Translations under genes and position numbers: made by a program | The notes under the pieces: model-generated | The model's database searches: none | Told to the model about the DNA's origin: nothing | What the model saw: only the letters and a program-made list of their open reading frames with translations | DNA from: Iodobacter fluviatilis | GTDB lineage: Bacteria > Pseudomonadota > Gammaproteobacteria > Burkholderiales > Chitinibacteraceae | Length of the DNA stretch: 64,000 nt | Assembly (NCBI RefSeq): GCF_900451195.1 | Contig: NZ_UGHR01000001.1 | Coordinates: 2,728,001 to 2,792,000 of the forward strand | Reading direction: 5' to 3' | Shown: piece by piece, positions 17,474 to 26,255 of the stretch | Layout of the letters: every line of letters begins with the position of its first letter | Position numbering within the stretch: position 1 is the stretch's first letter

Positions 17474-18336
17474 TGGCTCAATTTGAAATCATCACTGCAA
17501 TCAGCGAATTTGCCTTTATGCGCCGCGCACTGGTTGGCAGCATGGCGCTGGCCATGGGCTGCGCCCCTGTTGGCGTCTTACTGCTACTCAGGCGTATGTC
17601 CTTGTTTGGCGATGCCCTGTCGCACGCCGTTCTACCTGGTGCTGCGATTGGCTTTTTACTTGGCGGCCTAACCCTGCCCTGGCTGGCCGGCGGCGGCCTG
17701 ATCGCGGGCCTGCTGGTTGCCCTTGCCGCCAGCGTGGCGGCCAGAAAATCGCGCCTCAATGAAGACGCCAGCTTTGCAGGATTTTATTTACTGGCACTGG
17801 CCATTGGCGTGCTGATTGTTTCTAAATGGGGCAGCAGCGTCGATCTGATCCACCTTTTATTTGGCTCGGTACTGGCCATTGACGACCCCTCACTGCTGAT
17901 TGTGAGTGGCGTGGCCAGTATTACCCTGCTTTGGCTGGCCATTGAATACCGCGGCATTGTGCTGGAATGCGCCGATTCTGGCTTTATCGCCGCCACCAGC
18001 GGCAATGGCATGCGCTTTCATATTGGCTTTATGGTGATTGCCGTACTCAACTTTGTGGCCGCATTTCAGGCCATGGGCACGCTGATGGCCGTGGGATTGA
18101 TGATGCTCCCCGCCGCTACCGCCCGGCTGTGGGTAGAACGATTACCAATGTTGTTTGCAGTTTCATGGCTGGTCGCATTATTTGCCTGCATCGCGGGCCT
18201 GATCGCATCTTACCAATGGGATTTACCCTCAGGCCCGGCCATTGTGCTGATCGCTGGCGGACTGTACTGCTTATCGCTCCTCTTCGCCCCCTTCGGCTTA
18301 TTTATCCGCCGAAAAGCGAGGCACCATGCGGTTTAG
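17473..18336 (+). CDS. Zinc/manganese-type ABC transporter permease
   Basis: About 287 residues with some eight to nine membrane helices. The start at 17473 (MAQFEIITAISEF) overlaps the ATPase stop by one base. The family motif is 'LLLRRMSLFGDALSHAVLPGAAIGFLLGG', the cytoplasmic loop that contacts the ATPase in ZnuB/MntC-like permeases. It forms the channel through the inner membrane. A family A repeat of about 120 bases separates it from the substrate-binding protein gene. Confidence 0.92.
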   Translation: MAQFEIITAISEFAFMRRALVGSMALAMGCAPVGVLLLLRRMSLFGDALSHAVLPGAAIGFLLGGLTLPWLAGGGLIAGLLVALAASVAARKSRLNEDASFAGFYLLALAIGVLIVSKWGSSVDLIHLLFGSVLAIDDPSLLIVSGVASITLLWLAIEYRGIVLECADSGFIAATSGNGMRFHIGFMVIAVLNFVAAFQAMGTLMAVGLMMLPAATARLWVERLPMLFAVSWLVALFACIAGLIASYQWDLPSGPAIVLIAGGLYCLSLLFAPFGLFIRRKARHHAV

Positions 18337-18367
18337 ATGGATAGCAAAACCCAGATCTTGAACCACG

Positions 18368-18488
18368 CGAAGCGGGGCGCAGACGCCGGGGAGGCCTTCT
18401 TTCGCTTCCTTTCTTGGCCACACAAGAAAGGAAGGCCCGCGCGGGGGCTCCCGCACCAAAATCAACGTGCCGAAGGCACTTAAAAAAA
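18368..18488 (+). repeat. Family A repeat, copy A2 (right half only)
   Basis: Lies inside the metal ABC operon between permease and binding-protein genes. It contains 'GGCCTTCTTTCGCTTCCTTTCTTGGCCACACAAGAAAGGAAGG', read in segments, and the closing GTGCCGAAGGCAC hairpin. It ends 28 bases before the binding-protein ATG and is preceded by a short TTGAACCAC, the start of family B. Confidence 0.8.
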
Positions 18489-18516
18489 CAATCCACACAA
18501 AAGAAGGACACTCCCC

Positions 18517-19395
18517 ATGCATAAACACTTACTCGCCCTGCTGCTGGCTGCCAGCAGCCTTGCCCAAGCCGCGCCGCTTAAAGTCGCGGCCAGTTTTAGC
18601 GTGCTATCCAATCTGGTACAGGAAGTGGGCGGCCAGCGCGTGGAAGTCAGCAGCCTCGTGGGCATGGATGAAGATGCGCATGTGTGGCAGGCTAGGCCTG
18701 CAGACTTAAAAAAACTTTCCGCAACCTCACTTTTTTTTGTGAATGGTCTGGGCTTTGAGGGCTGGTTAAAGCGCGTTGAGCAGGCTTCGGCCTATAAAGG
18801 GCAAGTCATTACCGTTAGCAAAAACATCAAGCCGCGCGAAATGGCGGATGATCACGGACATGAAGGCCACCAGCATGGCCACACCGACCCGCATGCCTGG
18901 CATGATCCACGTGCTGTGGTATCAATGGTTGAAGAAATCAAACTGGCATTAAGTAAGGCAGACCCAGCAGGCGCGACAGAATACGCACAAAATGCCGCGC
19001 GTTTTACCACGCAAATTACTCAGCTTGATCAAAAAATCAGTGCCGCTTTTGCAGCGATTCCGGCCGCAAAACGCAAAGTGGTGACTTCACACGATGCACT
19101 TGGCTATTTAGGTGCGCGTTATCAGCTGCAATTGCTGCCTTTGCAAAGCATTTCTACTGAAGCCGAGCCCAGCGCCCGCCAGATGGCCGCGCTGATTCGT
19201 GAAATCCGCAACAATAATATCCGCGCTGTATTTGCCGAAAATATCAGCAACCCCAAGCTGATCGAGCAAATCGCCCGCGAGACTCAGGCCAAAGTTGGCC
19301 CGGCACTTTATACCGATGCCCTGTCTAAAAACGCCCCCAGCTGGCTGGCTATGTTCAGCCACAATACGCAGGCGATTTTGGATGCTTTAAAATAA
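18517..19395 (+). CDS. Periplasmic metal-binding protein of the ABC importer (ZnuA/TroA-like)
   Basis: 292 residues. Signal peptide MHKHLLALLLAASSLAQA, then the cluster A-I fold: 'LKVAASFSVLSNLVQEVGG', metal ligand 'DEDAHVW', a histidine-rich mobile loop (residues about 111-127, 'DDHGHEGHQHGHTDPHAW'), 'HDALGYLGARYQLQ', and a final 'YTDALS' acidic ligand. The His-rich loop favours zinc over manganese. It delivers metal to the permease encoded upstream. Family A lies before it and a family B hairpin after it, which may set its mRNA level separately from the permease. Confidence 0.93.
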   Translation: MHKHLLALLLAASSLAQAAPLKVAASFSVLSNLVQEVGGQRVEVSSLVGMDEDAHVWQARPADLKKLSATSLFFVNGLGFEGWLKRVEQASAYKGQVITVSKNIKPREMADDHGHEGHQHGHTDPHAWHDPRAVVSMVEEIKLALSKADPAGATEYAQNAARFTTQITQLDQKISAAFAAIPAAKRKVVTSHDALGYLGARYQLQLLPLQSISTEAEPSARQMAALIREIRNNNIRAVFAENISNPKLIEQIARETQAKVGPALYTDALSKNAPSWLAMFSHNTQAILDALK

Positions 19396-19460
19396 GCCGA
19401 CCCTATTCAACTTACATGATTATAAAGACGCTTCAGCTTTAAACTACGTGAGCAAACTTC

Positions 19461-19555
19461 GAACCACAGAGAACACAGCGTTTCACAAAAGAAATAATTG
19501 ATCCGATGCTTTTCTCGATGGCCTCTGTACTCTCGTTTTACTCTGTGGTTTAAGG
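19461..19555 (+). repeat. Family B hairpin repeat, copy B1
   Basis: Arms AACCACAGAG (19462-19471) and CTCTGTGGTT (19541-19550) enclose about 69 bases that include further 'cctctgtactctcg' material. It lies in the 223-base gap between the binding-protein gene and the DUF3299 gene, on the same transcript. Other copies: 37157-37259 (complete), 39255 and 60243 (left arm only). Confidence 0.75.
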
Positions 19556-19618
19556 TTTAGCTCGCGAGCAAGGCGGGCTAAAGCCCTTTTATAAGATGGC
19601 CAAATAAGCGCCCCAAGC

Positions 19619-20044
19619 ATGCATAAACTCATTCTTCCTCTTAGTCTGCTCGCCTTAGCGGGCCTGCTCGCGTCTTTGGCTTTTAATGCCGAAGACAATC
19701 TAGTGAGTTGGTCACTATTAGCCAAGGTTGAAATCAAGCAGGGATTATTTGGGGAAACAGAAACCACCTTTGATCCAGCCATCAAATCGCTGGAGCAAAA
19801 AGACATCAGGCTGGCAGGGTTTATGTTTCCACTGCAATCTGGAGAGAAAGTACGACGCTTTATTTTGTCTGCAAAGCAGCCCACTTGTGCCACCTGTATG
19901 CCCGGCGGCGCAGATGAAATGGTGCTGGTGAACAGCCAGCGGCCGGTTAAAGTGAGTACAGACAGAATGCAAATAAAGGGAAAATTTAAAATTGCTCAGG
20001 AAATGGGCTTACTGTACCGGCTGGACAGCACCTCTCAGCGCTGA
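19619..20044 (+). CDS. DUF3299 protein, probable metal-related exported/anchored protein
   Basis: 141 residues. A hydrophobic N-terminus (LILPLSLLALAGLLASLAF) acts as signal peptide or anchor. The body shows the DUF3299 pattern: 'SWSLLAKVE', 'IRLAGFMFPLQSGEKVRRFILS', a CxxC in 'TCATCMPGGADEMVLVNS', and 'MQIKGKFKI'. The two cysteines with adjacent residues could hold a metal. It follows the metal ABC operon in the same direction, which suggests a role in zinc homeostasis, but the function is not established. It is convergent with the acetyltransferase gene that ends six bases later. Confidence 0.78.
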   Translation: MHKLILPLSLLALAGLLASLAFNAEDNLVSWSLLAKVEIKQGLFGETETTFDPAIKSLEQKDIRLAGFMFPLQSGEKVRRFILSAKQPTCATCMPGGADEMVLVNSQRPVKVSTDRMQIKGKFKIAQEMGLLYRLDSTSQR

Positions 20045-20049
20045 GCACT

Positions 20050-20538
20050 TTACAGCGGGGATGGCGGCAGAATTCGTTTTCGCAGCAGAGCGTTTTCAAT
20101 CCACTGCCCACGCACTTCAGTTGAAAGCGTATGGTCAAAGGTAAAGCCATGCGCCAGAAAAAAAGGCTGGGCGCTGATGCTGATGAAACTGGATACTTCC
20201 GGCAGATTCTTTTCAAACGCACGGTCTTCCAGATGTCTGAGCAGACGTTTGCCAATGCCCTTGCCCTGCCAGTCACCATGCACAAAAAAGTGGCTGATCA
20301 GCCCGTTTTTTTGTAAATCGGCATAGGCCACCAGCTGGCCTTTACACTCCACCACCCTTGGCATTAGCCCCTCAAGAATTTTCCCCCAGCACACAGGATC
20401 AAAAGCCTTTGGTGCCCAGCTATCCAGCTGCACCGGTGTGTAATCATTCTGGCAGGACTGATGAATACTGGTGTAATAGACATGATGCAATTGAGGGGCG
20501 TCCTCGGGACGATAGCTACGAATATGCAAATAAGACAT
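20050..20538 (-). CDS. GNAT-family N-acetyltransferase
   Basis: About 162 residues. The start at 20538 is set by a GGAGGA ribosome site just upstream; four more residues are possible from 20550. The acetyl-CoA binding motif A is 'GLISHFFVHGDWQGKGIGKRLLRHLEDRA' (Q-G-K-G-I-G-K), and the end is 'FFLAHGFTFDHTLSTEVRG'. The substrate cannot be told from sequence. It is transcribed alone on the minus strand. Confidence 0.88.
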   Translation of the reverse strand: MSYLHIRSYRPEDAPQLHHVYYTSIHQSCQNDYTPVQLDSWAPKAFDPVCWGKILEGLMPRVVECKGQLVAYADLQKNGLISHFFVHGDWQGKGIGKRLLRHLEDRAFEKNLPEVSSFISISAQPFFLAHGFTFDHTLSTEVRGQWIENALLRKRILPPSPL

Positions 20539-20712
20539 GGCTTCCTCCAAGCTAAATTCAGTATATGCAAACCTCCCGCCCCATGCACACAGCTAAGCTG
20601 TAAACCCACTCCATGCAAATTACATAACGATATATAAATCAAATTTAATAGTCTAAATAGAGATATAAAGAACTGCTACGCTCACTGCATACCTTTCGAA
20701 TAAAGGGCAGAT

Positions 20713-21027
20713 ATGCAAGCATATATTGTAGGTGCCGATCACCTAGGCCATATTCCAAAATTACTTGCCTTGTATGGCATTACAATTGGCGAACATATTA
20801 CCGGCAGAAATCCATCGCATCAGCGCAAGCCCGGCTGCCTAAAAGAGATGGATATCATGATTTTATTTACCGATTTTTTAGGCCATAACGTCATGAAAAA
20901 CTATCGTGCTGCAGCCGTCGCAAATCGTATGCATATTGTGGCCTGCCGCAGGTCACAAACAGCCCTGCAACAATCTCTACAAAACTGCCCGGCATTTAGC
21001 CAGATGACTCTGCCTGCCCATGCTTAA
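20713..21027 (+). CDS. DUF2325 domain protein
   Basis: 104 residues with an AAAGGG ribosome site. The pattern 'AYIVGADHLGHIPKLLALYGI', 'GEHITGRNPSHQ', 'DIMILFTDFLGHNVMKNYRAAA' and 'IVACRRSQTALQQSL' is that of DUF2325, a small Rossmann-like family of unknown function found next to varied genes. There is no signal or membrane segment, so it is cytoplasmic. It ends five bases before a bidirectional terminator shared with clpP. Confidence 0.8.
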   Translation: MQAYIVGADHLGHIPKLLALYGITIGEHITGRNPSHQRKPGCLKEMDIMILFTDFLGHNVMKNYRAAAVANRMHIVACRRSQTALQQSLQNCPAFSQMTLPAHA

Positions 21028-21031
21028 AAAA

Positions 21032-21063
21032 CAACAGCCCTCAGTAATCACTGAGGGCTGTTG
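21032..21063. terminator. Bidirectional terminator between DUF2325 gene and clpP
   Basis: 13-base arms CAACAGCCCTCAG / CTGAGGGCTGTTG around TAATCA, with an A run on the left (T run when read from clpP). It serves two convergent genes. Confidence 0.85.
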
Positions 21064-21078
21064 CTAGCAAGCTGGCGA

Positions 21079-21657
21079 TTATTCCAAATCCGCGTGGCTT
21101 TGAATCACACGTGAAACAAGGCCGTATTCAATCGCTTCTTCCGGATTCATCCAGTAATCGCGCTCAATATCATTGAGCACTTTTTCTAGGCTCTGGCCAG
21201 TTTCTTTAGCAATCACAGCAGCAATCCGCTCACGCATACGAATAATTTCTTTAACTTGAATCTCCACATCAGAAGCAGACCCACCCATGCCGCCGCTGGG
21301 CTGGTGAATCAAAAAACGCGTGTTTGCCAGGCATACCCTTCGCTCTTTTGGCACAGAAAGGAATATATGCGCTCCTGCACTGGCGACCCAGCCGCTGCCT
21401 ATCATATTCACCGGCGCGCGAATAAATTTGATGATGTCGTGAATCACATCACCCGATTCGACATGGCCGCCAGGGGACGAGATCAACACATTAATGGGCT
21501 TGGCCGATTCGGTAGCTAAAGCAATCAGGCGCCGCGCCGTATCTTTGGCTAAAACATCATTAATGGTGCCAATAATAAAAACAAAACGAGATTCGAACGC
21601 TTTTTCTTCCAGAAAAGCATCTTGCGAGCCCCCTGCTACCGCTGCTTCTTCAGCCAT
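21079..21657 (-). CDS. clpP: ClpP-family serine protease, orphan copy
   Basis: 192 residues, ClpP-sized. The catalytic triad can be placed: Ser93 in 'GWVASAGAHIF', His118 in 'FLIHQPSGG', and Asp167 in 'IERDYWMNPEEAIEYGLV'. The nucleophile motif differs from the canonical GQAASMGA, so this is a divergent ClpP of the type found beside the housekeeping one in many proteobacteria. No clpX or clpA is adjacent. It has no propeptide beyond a short acidic/alanine-rich start. Its partner unfoldase and substrates are unknown. Confidence 0.88.
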   Translation of the reverse strand: MAEEAAVAGGSQDAFLEEKAFESRFVFIIGTINDVLAKDTARRLIALATESAKPINVLISSPGGHVESGDVIHDIIKFIRAPVNMIGSGWVASAGAHIFLSVPKERRVCLANTRFLIHQPSGGMGGSASDVEIQVKEIIRMRERIAAVIAKETGQSLEKVLNDIERDYWMNPEEAIEYGLVSRVIQSHADLE

Positions 21658-21848
21658 CTTATGCCCCTAAGTGAATAAACTTACAAAGACCCACAGTTAT
21701 CATAATTGAAACCGCAAACATTGGGCGATTTATCCCTTAGCCTGATGCGCACATGCAAATCCCACTGCAACAGACACACTTGACCCTGAGCAATACGTAA
21801 ACACACAGAGCGCATAAGCTGGTCCCTACCTACGTAAGGATAAAAATA

Positions 21849-23000
21849 ATGAGTTTTAAACCACTTCAGATTTCTGACCGCAGCCTCTTACCGATTGTTC
21901 AGGGCGGCATGGGCGTGGGTATTTCGGCGCATAAACTGGCCGGAGCCGTTGCTAAAGAAAATGCCCTCGGCACCATAGCCAGTGTAGATTTACGCCAACA
22001 TCACCCTGATTTGCTGGCCCAAACGCATCGCTGCCTTGATGCTGACCTGATCGACAAAACCAATTTAACCGCACTTGACAGGGAAATTCGCGCCGCAAAA
22101 GAAATCGCCAATGGCTGTGGCATGATTGCAGTGAATGTTATGAAAGCCGTGCGGGATCACGTTGCCCTTGTAAAACAAGCTTGTGAAAGCGGTGCAGATG
22201 CCATTGTGATGGGCGCGGGCCTGCCGATTGATTTGCCCGAAATGACAAGCGACCACCCCAAAGTGGCCCTTATCCCAATCTTGTCTGATGCGCGTGGCGT
22301 GGCGATTATTTTAAAAAAATGGCTGAAAAAAGGCCGCAAGGCCGATGCCATTGTGATCGAGCATCCAGGCCATGCCGGCGGTCATTTAGGTGCGGCCCGT
22401 ATCAGCGATATACACGATGTGCGCTTTGATTTTGCTAAGGTGCTGGCCGATTGCCATGCCCTCTTTGCCGAGCTGGGCCTAGGTCGTGACGCCCCCCGGC
22501 TGATTGTGGCAGGTGGCATAGACAGCCACGATAAAGTCAGCCACTGGCTCAAAAATGGTGCCGATGCAGTACAGCTGGGCACGGCCTTTGCCGTATGTGA
22601 AGAAGGCGATGCGCATATCAACTTTAAACAAACCCTGATCAATGCTAAAGCCAGCGATCTGGCCGAGTTTGTCAGCGTAGCCGGCCTACCTGCCCGTGCC
22701 GTTGCCACCCCCTGGATGAAACAATATTTACGCCGCGAAAGCCATTTGCAAGCCATTGCCAAAGCCGACCCACGCCGCTGTACCCAACGCATGGATTGCC
22801 TGAGCCACTGCGGCCTGCGTGATGGCCTCAATAAGGTCGGCCAATTTTGCATCGACCTGAAGCTGGCATCCGCCATGCATGGTGAAATCGATAAAGGTTT
22901 GTTTTTCCGTGGCAACGGCAGCCTCCCCTTCGGAGAAGCCATACGCCCCGTTCGTGAGTTGATCGATTACTTAATGAGCGGCAGAATGGCCGCAGCATAA
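21849..23000 (+). CDS. Nitronate monooxygenase-like flavin oxidoreductase
   Basis: 383 residues, an FMN-binding TIM barrel. The start 'LPIVQGGMGVGISAHKLAGAVAKENALGTIASV' matches the NMO/2-nitropropane dioxygenase N-terminus. 'ADAIVIEHPGHAGGHLGA' and 'RLIVAGGIDSHDKVSHWLKNGADAVQLGTAF' are phosphate-binding loops. The C-terminus has 'CTQRMDCLSHCGLRDG', a cysteine-rich extension seen in the larger subgroup. It may detoxify propionate-3-nitronate or act on another small substrate. A TACGTAAGGA ribosome site precedes it, and a terminator follows. Confidence 0.87.
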   Translation: MSFKPLQISDRSLLPIVQGGMGVGISAHKLAGAVAKENALGTIASVDLRQHHPDLLAQTHRCLDADLIDKTNLTALDREIRAAKEIANGCGMIAVNVMKAVRDHVALVKQACESGADAIVMGAGLPIDLPEMTSDHPKVALIPILSDARGVAIILKKWLKKGRKADAIVIEHPGHAGGHLGAARISDIHDVRFDFAKVLADCHALFAELGLGRDAPRLIVAGGIDSHDKVSHWLKNGADAVQLGTAFAVCEEGDAHINFKQTLINAKASDLAEFVSVAGLPARAVATPWMKQYLRRESHLQAIAKADPRRCTQRMDCLSHCGLRDGLNKVGQFCIDLKLASAMHGEIDKGLFFRGNGSLPFGEAIRPVRELIDYLMSGRMAAA

Positions 23001-23014
23001 ATCCAGCCTTGCCA

Positions 23015-23052
23015 TTAAAAGAGTGCAGGAAAAACCACTTGCACTCTTTTAA
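23015..23052 (+). terminator. Terminator after the flavin oxidoreductase gene
   Basis: 12-base arms TTAAAAGAGTGC / GCACTCTTTTAA with a 14-base loop; the T run is inside the stem. It starts 15 bases after the stop. Confidence 0.75.
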
Positions 23053-23192
23053 ATCCCCAACACGCATACTGGCATGCATCCCTTACACCTGTAAGATTCT
23101 CGCCCATTCACCAGCCATTAACTTACAAATCAATAGCCAAATAGAATATCTACGGCGTACAATCTTGAATTGATAATTATTCGTATTCCACA

Positions 23193-25826
23193 ATGAAACT
23201 GCGTCACCTCGCTTTCCTCCTCTGTTCACTCTCCTTTATCACCGCCTGCAGCAGCGATTCTTCACCAGAAATCAAAACAGGCAGCTTACAAAACATCTCC
23301 GGCCTTGATTACGATACGCCCAGCCAGCATGGCCGCACGACGGCCAATGGCGAGTATCAATATCTTGAAGGTGAAAACATTACATTTCGTATAGGCGCGC
23401 TGGAACTAGGTAAGGTGGCAGCAGGAGCCGCCATCACTCCGCTAAGTCTGGCCGGAAGCGAAGCGGGCGCACATAAAATCATGCAGCTTTTGCTTACGCT
23501 AGATGAAGACGATAACGGCAACAATGGCATTCAGATTACCGCCAGCGATGCGGCACGCTTTGTTAAAACCCAGACCATTCAGTCTGCAAATATTTCAGAA
23601 TTACTCGATGCCAGCGGCGTAGCACATACGCTGGTCAGTGCTGAATATGCGCGTCAGTTTTATAATCTAAGCATGCAGGCCATCAGCGGTGTGAAGCCCA
23701 CCCAGCGCTATACCCGCAAAGATGCCGTAAGCGGTGCAACACTGAGCGATGAAGCCACTCGCGCAGGCTGCGTGGCCGATAGCCAGACGGGTTTAAGCTG
23801 GGAAGTTAAAACCATCGATGGCTTACGTGCAGCCAAACACCGCTACCTACCCGCCATGGTGCGAGGTGCAAGCAATGAAGGCCAGTGCGATGCAAGCTTA
23901 GAAGTCTGCACTGCAGGGGATTACAGCGAAAAAGTAAACGAGGCCAGACTATGCGGCTTTGAAGACTGGCGCACCCCAAGCGAAGCCGAGCTAAAAACCC
24001 TGCTCGATCCTTCGCAGTACGATGCGGGCAAGCAGCTGGCCGCGATTGACCGACGTGCATTTCCTGATGCGGAGCCGACATTTTACTGGAGCGACACGCT
24101 CAGAAAAGTGCATGGCTTTCTAGCGGTATGGTTTAACGACACGCATAAAACACTCGATTCAACGATACTGGCCAAAGAGCGTTACGGTGCGCTGCGCTTG
24201 GTGCGCGGCCCGATGATTCCTGATGCGCCAAGTAAAGAAGATCAAGAAGACCCAAACTATATTCCGCTGACAAATGAAGGCAAATTGCCAAAAATTGGCC
24301 AGCCTTATGCCTGCGTAGATATCAACGATCGGGCTTTGCTGGCCAACAAGCAAAAAGCAGAAATCCGCCTGCTCACCCCTTCAGATAAAAACGCGCCCGC
24401 CAATCAAAGCCTCAGCCCGGAGCAAGTTAAAACACTGCTGGCTACCAGCAATGCAGGTGCGTGTGGCGTAAGCAACTGGCGCTTACCCACCAGCGCCGAA
24501 ATGAGCAAAATCCTTACCATGGCGCTGGATACAGAAAACACAGAGCTGCGCCAGGCCATGCCTTATCTGGATAACAAAGCCAGCTATTGGGTTGGCACCA
24601 CCGATCAGCTCAGCAGTATTTCTGCCAACTCGCCCAACGCCCAAAACCCGGCTGCGGCACGCGTTGTGCTGATTTCCCAGACCGCCCGCCCCTTCTTTGA
24701 GCGCGTGCCAAGCAGCCCGAACACGCGCCCAAGCGAGGCAGAGCTTGCCAGCTGGCGCGATCAGTATTCACGCTACCAGCCGGGCAGCAGCACCCAGCCC
24801 AACTGGCCAGCACCCACGCTAGATGCCAGCACCAAGGAAGGTTTTGCCGATTTAGGCCTGCTGCCCGCACCAAGCTTCCCTGCGAATAACCCCTATTCTC
24901 CAGAGAAAGTAGCGCTGGGTGAAAAGCTTTTTGCTGATCCGCGGCTTTCACGGAATAACTTAATCTCTTGCGCCAGCTGCCACGACCCTAAAAATGGCTG
25001 GAGCGATCCGAAAGAATTATCCGAAGGCCATGTGGGCCAGCTGGGCAGCCGTAATGCGATGACCATTATCAACACCGCTTACGTCAAAGAACTATTCTGG
25101 GATGGCCGCGCCAAATCGCTGGAAGAGCAAGCCACCGGCCCGATCAGTAATCCGCTGGAAATGCACCAGAGCCTGAGCCAGACAGCTTACAAGATTGCCG
25201 CAGCTCCGGAATACGCCGCGCTGTTTACCGCAGCCTTTGGCGATCAAACCATTAATGCTGAGCGCATTGCCAAAGCCATCGCTACTTTTGAGCGCACTAT
25301 CACCAGCCAAGAGAGTGATTTCGACCGTTTCTTAAAAGGCGATCGCAAGGCGCTGAGCAATGACGCACTATGGGGCCTGCAATTATTCCGCACCAAAGCA
25401 CGTTGCATTAATTGCCATAACACACCTTTAATGTCGGACAACCAATATCACAGCAATGGCCTGCATTATTACGGCCGTGAATTAGAAGATTTGGGCCGCT
25501 ATAACGTCACGAACAACCCGGCCGATATCGGAAAATTCCGCACGCCAATGCTGCGCGATATTATTTACAGCGGCAATTATATGCACAATGGCTTGTTCTC
25601 AATGGGGAATGGCGTGGGCGTTTTAGCCATGTATAACGCAGGGATGGTGCAAACCTTGCCCACGGGATTAGATAAATTTAATCCAGACTTTCCTAAAACC
25701 TCACCAGAGATTAAATCACTCGGGCTGAGTAAAAATGAAATCAACGCACTGTTTGAATTTATGAAAGCCATCTCGGCCCAGCCAAGAACGCGCCCTGCTT
25801 CAGAAAAAGAATTGTTTCAAAAATAA
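23193..25826 (+). CDS. Lipoprotein fusing DUF1566 domains to a di-heme cytochrome c peroxidase domain
   Basis: 877 residues. The lipobox is ITAC|S at about residue 19, so the protein is lipid-anchored. Residues about 35-80 hold a 'GLDYDT...ANGEYQYLEGENITFRIGALELG' module seen in envelope lipoproteins. Two DUF1566/Lcl-C-like domains follow (about 185-340, 'GLSWEVK...CGFEDWRTPSEAEL...LRLVRG'; about 370-500, 'CGVSNWRLPTSAEM...SYWVGTTD'). From about 560 a MauG/CcpA-type domain begins ('ALGEKLFADPRLSRNNLISCASCH'), with haem motifs CASCH at 593-597 and CINCH at 738-742. It should reduce peroxide or oxidise a protein at the envelope. The fusion is unusual. Confidence 0.88.
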   Translation: MKLRHLAFLLCSLSFITACSSDSSPEIKTGSLQNISGLDYDTPSQHGRTTANGEYQYLEGENITFRIGALELGKVAAGAAITPLSLAGSEAGAHKIMQLLLTLDEDDNGNNGIQITASDAARFVKTQTIQSANISELLDASGVAHTLVSAEYARQFYNLSMQAISGVKPTQRYTRKDAVSGATLSDEATRAGCVADSQTGLSWEVKTIDGLRAAKHRYLPAMVRGASNEGQCDASLEVCTAGDYSEKVNEARLCGFEDWRTPSEAELKTLLDPSQYDAGKQLAAIDRRAFPDAEPTFYWSDTLRKVHGFLAVWFNDTHKTLDSTILAKERYGALRLVRGPMIPDAPSKEDQEDPNYIPLTNEGKLPKIGQPYACVDINDRALLANKQKAEIRLLTPSDKNAPANQSLSPEQVKTLLATSNAGACGVSNWRLPTSAEMSKILTMALDTENTELRQAMPYLDNKASYWVGTTDQLSSISANSPNAQNPAAARVVLISQTARPFFERVPSSPNTRPSEAELASWRDQYSRYQPGSSTQPNWPAPTLDASTKEGFADLGLLPAPSFPANNPYSPEKVALGEKLFADPRLSRNNLISCASCHDPKNGWSDPKELSEGHVGQLGSRNAMTIINTAYVKELFWDGRAKSLEEQATGPISNPLEMHQSLSQTAYKIAAAPEYAALFTAAFGDQTINAERIAKAIATFERTITSQESDFDRFLKGDRKALSNDALWGLQLFRTKARCINCHNTPLMSDNQYHSNGLHYYGRELEDLGRYNVTNNPADIGKFRTPMLRDIIYSGNYMHNGLFSMGNGVGVLAMYNAGMVQTLPTGLDKFNPDFPKTSPEIKSLGLSKNEINALFEFMKAISAQPRTRPASEKELFQK

Positions 25827-25848
25827 AGCCATGATTTAAAAGATTAAA

Positions 25849-25885
25849 AGGCATGCCAATATGGCATGCCTATTGGTCATTTTAT
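25849..25885 (+). terminator. Terminator after the peroxidase fusion gene
   Basis: Perfect 9-base arms AGGCATGCC / GGCATGCCT around AATAT, followed by ATTGGTCATTTTAT. The T run is loose. Confidence 0.6.
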
Positions 25886-26255
25886 AAATACTTTCTCATC
25901 CCACGTTTTACTCACCGCTAGCCATCATTTATCTGCCTCGATTCTGCCTACTAAAGAACCAAGTGTTAAAAGTGGGCGTAACAGCGCAGCCAAGCTTTGC
26001 AATGAAAGCCCAAAATAGCGGCACTCACGCCGCAACTTGAGATTGATATGCCCTCCTAATCAAAAGGCCTAGATAAATACGCTGATTCGGCTATTTGTCT
26101 TAAACAGACCGTCCCTTATCCAGCCATACAATGAATATCTTATTGCCATCATTCTGCAAATACTGGGTGTAAGCTCGCTTAAAATAGTGCATAAAAACAG
26201 TTGCATAGACAATAATTTACATTCAAACTAGGTGCAAACATACACAAAGCTTACA

